From contig NZ_LGKP01000008.1 in assembly GCF_001306135.1 (NCBI RefSeq), positions 209,301-273,300 on the forward strand: 64,000 nucleotides of DNA, written 5' to 3'. This DNA comes from Herpetosiphon geysericola (GTDB taxonomy: Bacteria > Chloroflexota > Chloroflexia > Chloroflexales > Herpetosiphonaceae). A program made the translations under genes and the position numbers. The notes under the pieces were generated by a model that did not search any database, was not told the origin of the DNA, and saw only the letters and a list, made by a program, of their open reading frames with translations. Position 1 is the first letter of the stretch. Every line of letters begins with the position of its first letter. Positions 59,449 to 64,000 of the stretch are shown here, one piece after another.

Positions 59449-60257
59449 GTGTTTCTCCCCCAGCGGCTTTGCAAACCCAAAATTTGGTCTTGGGCTACCA
59501 ACGCACAACGATTATCGACCAACTGAATGCTGAAATTCCCCATGGTCAAGTTACGGCAATTATTGGCCCAAATGGCTGTGGCAAATCAACCTTATTAGCA
59601 GGTTTGGCCAAATTGCATCCGGCTAAGCAAGGCCAAATTTTGCTCGATGGCCGTGATATTGCCCGCCTTTCGCCGCGTGAGATGGCTCAATCATTAGCCT
59701 TGCTGCCCCAAGATGGGGTTGCGCCCGACGGCATGACTGTGGCCGATTTGGTGCGTTTTGGCCGCCACCCGCATACTGGCTTATTACGCCAATGGTCAAA
59801 AGATGATCAACAGGCGGTTGTCGAGGCGATTGCTACTGCCGATCTGAGCAGCATGGCCGATCGTCCGCTAACCACGCTCTCTGGTGGTCAACGCCAACGA
59901 GCTTGGATTGCTATGGCGCTGGCTCAAGCTACACCCTTGCTGCTGCTCGATGAGCCAACTGCGGCGCTTGATCTTGGCCATCAGATCGAAGTCTTCGAGC
60001 TGATTCGCCAATTAGCAGCCGAGGGCAAAACTGTGGTGATGGTGGTGCACGATTTGGCGAGTGCTTGTCGCTATGCCGATCATCTGATTGCCATGCGAAC
60101 TGGCACAATTATCGCTGCTGGAGCACCTAAAGCCATCGTTACGCCCGAATTAATTCATCAACTCTATGGTGTGCACTGCCGATTAATTCCCGATCCTGTG
60201 AGTGGAACACCAATTATTGTTGGTGTCCAACGCAGCATCGAGAAATTAGAAGAATGA
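59445..60257 (+). CDS. Iron-siderophore ABC transporter ATPase
   Basis: Encodes 270 aa from the ATG at 59445 (GAGAGG upstream, ATGA overlap with the permease). Walker A GPNGCGKST, Q-loop LALLPQDGVAPDGMTVADLV, signature LSGGQRQRAWIAMALA, Walker B LLLLDEPTAALDLGHQ and the switch His in VVMVVHDLASAC are all intact. FepC/FhuC type. It drives import of the iron complex. Last gene of the locus; no transcription terminator is evident other than the hairpin repeats beyond it. Confidence 0.96.
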   Translation: MSVSPPAALQTQNLVLGYQRTTIIDQLNAEIPHGQVTAIIGPNGCGKSTLLAGLAKLHPAKQGQILLDGRDIARLSPREMAQSLALLPQDGVAPDGMTVADLVRFGRHPHTGLLRQWSKDDQQAVVEAIATADLSSMADRPLTTLSGGQRQRAWIAMALAQATPLLLLDEPTAALDLGHQIEVFELIRQLAAEGKTVVMVVHDLASACRYADHLIAMRTGTIIAAGAPKAIVTPELIHQLYGVHCRLIPDPVSGTPIIVGVQRSIEKLEE

Positions 60258-60289
60258 GAGAGGGAGAACATAGGGGTCAGGATTCAGGG

Positions 60290-60608
60290 GCTAGGTTTAA
60301 CGCGGAGACGCAGAGCAAGCAACGAGGAACCGCGAAGAACACGAAGGTTAGGGTGAAGGAAACTTAAAAATAATCCAATACACAAATATTAGGGGGTGCA
60401 GGGGGATGAAAACCCCCTGCGTCTCCCTCCAGCGGAGGGACGGAAGGGTGGAGAAACAAAAACCATGAATTATACAAAGCTGCGAAACCACGAAGAGCAC
60501 AAAGGTTAAAGTGAAGAACCTTAAAAATAATCCAACACACAAACATTAGGGGGTGCAGGGGGATGCACACCCCCTGCATCTCCCTCCAGCGGAGGGACGG
60601 AAGGGTGG
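60290..60608. repeat. 157-bp tandem duplication carrying two double-hairpin elements
   Basis: Two diverged copies (cores 60381-60451 and 60538-60608, offset 157) of the same element as at 56721, here with CCCTCC/GGAGGG in the second hairpin. They are preceded by CGAAGAACACGAAGGTTA-type text. No gene in this stretch or up to 60739. Confidence 0.9.
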
Positions 60609-60739
60609 CGAACCATTAATGAACATTCATCACAGCTAAATAAAATCATTTGCAATGAAGGCAACCATAGGCTTACTTCCCTTCGTGGATCTTCGTGTCC
60701 TTTGTGGATCAATCAACCAATCTTTATAAGGAGCATATT

Positions 60740-61039
60740 ATGCAATCACATACAACCATTCCGACCGCACTTGGTTCGAGCTACATCAAAAAATTATGCA
60801 AACACTACGCCCACAAAATCAAGGTCGAATACGACGATCAGCAAGGCATGGCCTATTTTGCGATGGGCACGTGTGCTATGCACGCCGAAGCTGAGCAACT
60901 AACTTTTGTAATTAACGCTGAAACCCCCGAAGCGATCGCCGCCATCCAACACATCATGGACGAACACTTTGAACAATTCGCCTTCCGCGAAAAACTCAAA
61001 ATCGAATGGCAAGCGGACGCAACTCAAGTCGAAGGCTAA
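60740..61039 (+). CDS. DUF2218 family protein
   Basis: Encodes 99 aa from the ATG at 60740 with AAGGAG upstream. It matches the DUF2218 pattern: SSYIKKLCKHYAHKIKVEYDDQQGMAYFAMGTCAMHAEAEQLTFVINAETPEAIAAIQHIMDEHFEQFAFREKLKIEWQ. Such small cytoplasmic proteins are often encoded near siderophore uptake or iron-regulated genes in actinobacteria, which fits the place next to the siderophore locus. The biochemical role is unknown. Confidence 0.85.
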   Translation: MQSHTTIPTALGSSYIKKLCKHYAHKIKVEYDDQQGMAYFAMGTCAMHAEAEQLTFVINAETPEAIAAIQHIMDEHFEQFAFREKLKIEWQADATQVEG

Positions 61040-61140
61040 CGCAAAGGATGAGGGATGAGGGATGAGGGATGAAATCAAAGGGCAAAAGTCAAAAATCAAA
61101 AACCCGATAGCCTTCTTCCTTTTGTACTCTTTGTGGATCA
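61040..61140. repeat. Simple-sequence repeats after the DUF2218 gene
   Basis: Three to four units of GGATGAGG/GGATGAGG (61046-61069) followed by AAAAGTCAAAAATCAAAAA text, relatives of those at 595, 43550 and 63690. Confidence 0.7.
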
Positions 61141-61152
61141 ACTAAATCCAGT

Positions 61153-61186
61153 AGCCCCTTAGCACTGCATGCTGAGGGGCTTTTTT
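61153..61186 (+). terminator. Terminator downstream of the DUF2218 gene
   Basis: AGCCCCTTAGCA (61153-61164) pairs with 61170-61181 with one G-U, followed by TTTTTT. It is also just behind the stop of the convergent gene at 61192. Confidence 0.9.
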
Positions 61187-61191
61187 ATCAG

Positions 61192-61572
61192 TTAATCGGT
61201 ATACTCTTTTGGATAGTACTCAATCCATTGGCTCAAATTATGAGGTAACTGATTGTGATCAATTGGAAATTGTTGATCAACCGATGCCAAAAGATAGAAC
61301 AGGAAATTTATGCGTTTATGGTGTTGATATTCAGCATAATTGCTATTGATAAAACATAATTCAAAGGCTAAATTCTTCTGATTTACCATAATTGAGCCAA
61401 GTCCAATACATTCTAGTTCAGGGTCAGATGCATAGGGATGTGTAAGGATGGCTAACAACGTTTTATGCACAGCTTGGAGTTGGGTTTTGACCAATGCTGG
61501 CACAAAATCAACCGCAACTTGAAGGATGTAGTGCTCATTGCTAAGTGCTGCGGTTAGAAATGACTGCGACAT
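61192..61572 (-). CDS. Uncharacterised protein, third gene of the SMI1 operon
   Basis: Encodes 126 aa from the ATG at 61572 (AAGGGA upstream). No motif recognised: FLTAALSNEHYILQVAVDFVPALVKTQLQAVHKTLLAILTHPYAS and RINFLFYLLASVDQQFPIDHNQLPHNLSQWIEYYPKEY are mixed helical and aromatic. There is no signal peptide. It starts 14 bases after the stop of the lipoprotein gene and is thus cotranscribed with it. Confidence 0.65.
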   Translation of the reverse strand: MSQSFLTAALSNEHYILQVAVDFVPALVKTQLQAVHKTLLAILTHPYASDPELECIGLGSIMVNQKNLAFELCFINSNYAEYQHHKRINFLFYLLASVDQQFPIDHNQLPHNLSQWIEYYPKEYTD

Positions 61573-61586
61573 ATGATATTCCCTTA

Positions 61587-62867
61587 TTAAGGTAAGCGCC
61601 CACACAGTAACGATTGAATTGGCAAAGCGCGGTGCTGATAGCTAAACCCAGTCAAATATTGATCTGCTGCAACGCTATTTTGGGCCGCCGTGCAGGCTGC
61701 TTGTAGATCGGCAGTTTGTTGATGGATTGACATAAATGCTGCTGCCCATTGTTTATCATCAGCATCACTCTGTTGGGTTTGGGCATAAAAGGCTTGGGCA
61801 GTTGCTTCATCGCCTGCTAATAAGGCTGTGTATAACGTTTGAAAGCGGGCGATTGCGCTAGTCAACTCAAGCTCGTTGCCCTCGATGCCAATTGCTGGAT
61901 AGGGTGCTTGAGCATTGGCCGCAGCAATGAATAATATTTGAGCTAATGCATAATCATCATTTTCCAAGGCTGCAAATCCATCAAGCAACAGCCAATAGGG
62001 ATGTTGCGAATCAATTGGGTCGGGCGTGATTGAGCTAAGCGTATAGCGCTCGCCATCCCAAGCATAAATTTCGGTTTGCTTGCGCTGAATGCCCGCGCCA
62101 TCTGAGCCAACTTTGCCACGGTTAATGATTAATTCGAACGTGCCATCAGCGTTGAGATCGGCCCAATTCATGGTTGGATTGGTTGCGCTCAGATCTAAAA
62201 TTGAATGAAACTTCGCTGCTTGCCACTGCACAATATTAATCGATTCGGAGCATGTATGTGCCCCACATCCAGCATTGTGCACAACAATTTCTGGTTTGCC
62301 ATCATTCGTCAGATCACGCACCAGCCAAATCCGATAGCCATTGGCTTGATCAGTTAATAATGTCCAGTTCGGTTGATAAACTCCATTCGCATCAAGAGTT
62401 AAAAGGATGAGCACTGGTGGATAGCCAGCAGGCAGCGTAATTAGAATTTCGGCCTGGGCATCATTATTCAAATCAACAGTGCGATATTGTTGGCCAATGA
62501 TTTTAGCTGCGTTGGTTGATTGATGTTGTTCTGCCCATGCATTTAATAGCGCGTCCAATTGCTCGCGATTGCTTGGTTGCGCATTGACAAAATCGGTCAG
62601 CAGATCGACATATTCGGTTACCGAAACTGGCGCTGTTGGTGGCAGCGGCCAGTCGCTCGGCAAGGTTGTTGGCATTGGGGTTGCGTAGCTTGCTTGAATA
62701 TAAGGAGTTGAGGTCGGCCAAGCGGTTGGGTATATACGCTCTGTTGGTTGGGTGGTCGGGCTACTATTGTTGGCATTCGAAAGAGCTGTTTGGTTGGATG
62801 TACAGCCCACGAGCATCCCCACAATTCCAATAATTGCCCCCAGCTTGTTGCTTGAAAACCTTTTCAT
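61587..62867 (-). CDS. Lipoprotein with VCBS/FG-GAP-like repeats
   Basis: Encodes 426 aa. Signal peptide with lipobox MLVGC (Cys22), a Ser/Thr/Pro-rich linker to about residue 75, then aspartate-rich calcium-type loops (VDLNNDAQAEILI, RDLTNDGKPEIVV, ADLNADGTFELII) of the FG-GAP/VCBS kind, and a helical C-terminal half with many Ala and Gln. Such proteins are surface-exposed and bind partners or polysaccharides. It begins four bases after the stop of the SMI1-like gene and shares its transcript. Confidence 0.8.
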   Translation of the reverse strand: MKRFSSNKLGAIIGIVGMLVGCTSNQTALSNANNSSPTTQPTERIYPTAWPTSTPYIQASYATPMPTTLPSDWPLPPTAPVSVTEYVDLLTDFVNAQPSNREQLDALLNAWAEQHQSTNAAKIIGQQYRTVDLNNDAQAEILITLPAGYPPVLILLTLDANGVYQPNWTLLTDQANGYRIWLVRDLTNDGKPEIVVHNAGCGAHTCSESINIVQWQAAKFHSILDLSATNPTMNWADLNADGTFELIINRGKVGSDGAGIQRKQTEIYAWDGERYTLSSITPDPIDSQHPYWLLLDGFAALENDDYALAQILFIAAANAQAPYPAIGIEGNELELTSAIARFQTLYTALLAGDEATAQAFYAQTQQSDADDKQWAAAFMSIHQQTADLQAACTAAQNSVAADQYLTGFSYQHRALPIQSLLCGRLP

Positions 62868-62870
62868 TGA

Positions 62871-63617
62871 TCAATTCTCTCCTGTTAACCGCACCCAACT
62901 GAAAGGGATCGGCATATGCAATGTTTGCATCCGTTGATAGAGATCGCTTTGGCGAAACATAGCCACCCAAGCACTTGCAAAATCCCAAGGAGCTGTTAAG
63001 TGTTGATTTTGGATGTCTGTTTGATACGATTGAGCGCTAAAATGCTCATAGAGCTTGCTATATTCCTGCATACGCTGAATTGCAAGCTTGCTGCGTTCCT
63101 CAACTGTACCATCAGGCTGGCGAATATAGTGTATGTAGGCATCAGACCATGATCGGCGTTCGATCGAAGCAAAAGCATTATCACGCAGCCAAATCGAGAA
63201 GGTTGGGGCAAGTTGACTGCATTCTGCCGGAGTAGTTTCATCGCCTGAAATAACGCAAAAAACCGCTGGATCATCACCATCATCACGCCGAAGATAATAG
63301 ATAACGTAGCCATCATGTTGGGTAAATGGCAGCATCAACGGGTCGTCTAACCAGGGGATTGAGCCTTCAGCAATCAAATCTTGAATGACTTCAAACGTTT
63401 CATCAAAATGATCGATGGCCGCATAATCGCCATCAAACCAACTGTGGGTGTTGGTATTGCCAAAAGTGTGCAAAAAGGCGCGATAACAGGCTGGCAACTG
63501 ATAGCCACGGCGTTGTTCCAGCGCGCTGAGCGTTGCTTCATCAACCCCTGCAACAGTCGCAACCACCTTTGTTTGCGCCACAAAACGCGCCAGTTCATGC
63601 ATATAGGTTGTGTGCAT
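62871..63617 (-). CDS. SMI1/KNR4 (SUKH) family protein
   Basis: Encodes 248 aa from the ATG at 63617 (GGGAG eight bases upstream), preferred over 63632. The SUKH fold is seen in ATLSALEQRRGYQLPACYRAFLHTFGNTNTHSWFDGDYAAIDHFDETFEVIQDL and PFTQHDGYVIYYLRRDDGDDPAVFCV. Many SUKH proteins are immunity partners of polymorphic toxins, others act as scaffolds. No toxin gene is adjacent; the first half is the fold and the last 90 residues an extension with RQSDLYQRMQTLHMPIPFSWVRL. Heads the three-gene operon. Confidence 0.85.
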   Translation of the reverse strand: MHTTYMHELARFVAQTKVVATVAGVDEATLSALEQRRGYQLPACYRAFLHTFGNTNTHSWFDGDYAAIDHFDETFEVIQDLIAEGSIPWLDDPLMLPFTQHDGYVIYYLRRDDGDDPAVFCVISGDETTPAECSQLAPTFSIWLRDNAFASIERRSWSDAYIHYIRQPDGTVEERSKLAIQRMQEYSKLYEHFSAQSYQTDIQNQHLTAPWDFASAWVAMFRQSDLYQRMQTLHMPIPFSWVRLTGEN

Positions 63618-63882
63618 ATGAGATTCTCCCAATCTCTCGATGGAGCGAGATCATCAATTATAAAGGCAAAAACCAAAAGAATGAAGTCAGAAGTCAGAAG
63701 TCAAAACCTGAATTTCATAGCTAAAAGCCCCTCTCTTTTCGCGTCCTTCGCGTCCTTCGCGGTTCTGAGCCTTCGTGCGCCTTCGTGCGCTTCGTGGATC
63801 AGGAATGTGGCATTTGACACGCTTCAAGAATGCTGCTATACTACGCGAGTTGTCGAAACGAACTGAAACGAATGACAGCACG
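63618..63882. repeat. Repeat-rich gap with CTTCG and AAGTCAG families
   Basis: No gene. It holds AGAAGTCAGAAGTCAAAA (63690-63707) and then TTCGCGTCCTTCGCGTCC with GCCTTCGTGCGCCTTCGTGC (63740-63792). Confidence 0.7.
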
Positions 63883-63981
63883 ATGTTTGCTCAACATCAC
63901 ACATTTGACGAACTGCTCCGCTCCGATGGCCATCTGGCATCAGCGGATTTTTTATCGCCAAAATTGCACCTTTCCAACTGA
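63883..63981 (+). CDS. Possible short leader ORF before a truncated gene
   Basis: An ATG at 63883 opens 32 codons (FAQHHTFDELLRSDGHLAS) ending in TGA at 63981, whose last base is also the A of an ATG that continues beyond the window (first residues MGAASAA). The TGATG overlap suggests coupled translation; the RBS is weak and the ORF has no homologue I can name. Confidence 0.35.
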   Translation: MFAQHHTFDELLRSDGHLASADFLSPKLHLSN

Positions 63982-64000
63982 TGGGTGCTGCGTCCGCAGC

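Noticed and set aside
1..64000. tRNA, rRNA or tmRNA genes
   Set aside because: No cloverleaf with a TTCGANNC-type T-loop and CCA-proximal stem was found by eye on either strand; a tRNAscan run would settle it.

Overview
The window is bacterial chromosome of roughly 50% GC, densely coded on both strands. I infer a Chloroflexota member close to Herpetosiphon. The pointers are an FMN-riboswitch-controlled RibXY-type riboflavin transporter (a system described in Chloroflexota), MglA-like GTPase and Roadblock proteins, lipoproteins with Thr/Pro-rich linkers, a choice-of-anchor A protein, and intergenic DNA full of short dispersed repeats. There is no rRNA or tRNA gene, no CRISPR array and no recognisable prophage. 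The species assignment is inference.

Region 1 (1-12.1 kb): a truncated membrane coiled-coil protein, an MglA-like GTPase, an AAA+ ATPase, an aminoglycoside-phosphotransferase-fold kinase paired with an acyl-CoA dehydrogenase, a beta-propeller lipoprotein, then a minus-strand run of Maf, an orphan NarL-type response regulator and a YegS-type lipid kinase, a lone tyrosine recombinase, several unknown genes and a Roadblock/LC7 protein. Region 2 (12.1-14.7 kb): a consensus promoter, an FMN riboswitch with a terminator-type expression platform, and the ribX/ribY transporter genes without an ATPase. Region 3 (14.7-21.4 kb): a YdeI-family protein, a glycosyltransferase operon, nrdR, a membrane protein with a degenerate Mrr-like domain, ribH, fabF and rnc. 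Region 4 (21.4-28.8 kb): an ECF sigma factor, its probable anti-sigma factor and two tandemly duplicated exported proteins; then on the plus strand a HAD phosphatase, a GT2 glycosyltransferase, an Esterase-D-type lipoprotein and a polysaccharide deacetylase.

Region 5 (28.8-45.3 kb): a STAND-type ATPase with TPRs, a secreted choice-of-anchor A protein with a 24-bp coding repeat, an ArsR-like regulator, a GNAT protein, a TetR-P450 operon with two evenly spaced operator palindromes, DinB and SCP2 proteins, an RNA m5C methyltransferase, a single-chain restriction-modification enzyme of about 1030 residues and an aldo/keto reductase.

Region 6 (45.6-60.3 kb) is the most notable part: a catecholate siderophore locus. 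A perfect-looking promoter and a 21-bp palindrome precede entA, a DAHP synthase, entC, entE, entB, and one NRPS with the order condensation-adenylation-PCP-reductase. Its adenylation pocket reads DAEDIGTVVK, close to lysine codes. Together with the loose aryl carrier protein of EntB this is the architecture of myxochelin biosynthesis (two 2,3-dihydroxybenzoates on lysine, reductive release). The downstream genes encode a siderophore-binding lipoprotein, two FecCD permeases and an ATPase, so synthesis and re-uptake lie together. The import half is separated by an array of 185-bp repeats built around a dispersed double-hairpin element. Region 7 (60.3-64 kb): a DUF2218 protein and a three-gene minus-strand operon with a SMI1/KNR4 protein, a lipoprotein and an unknown protein.
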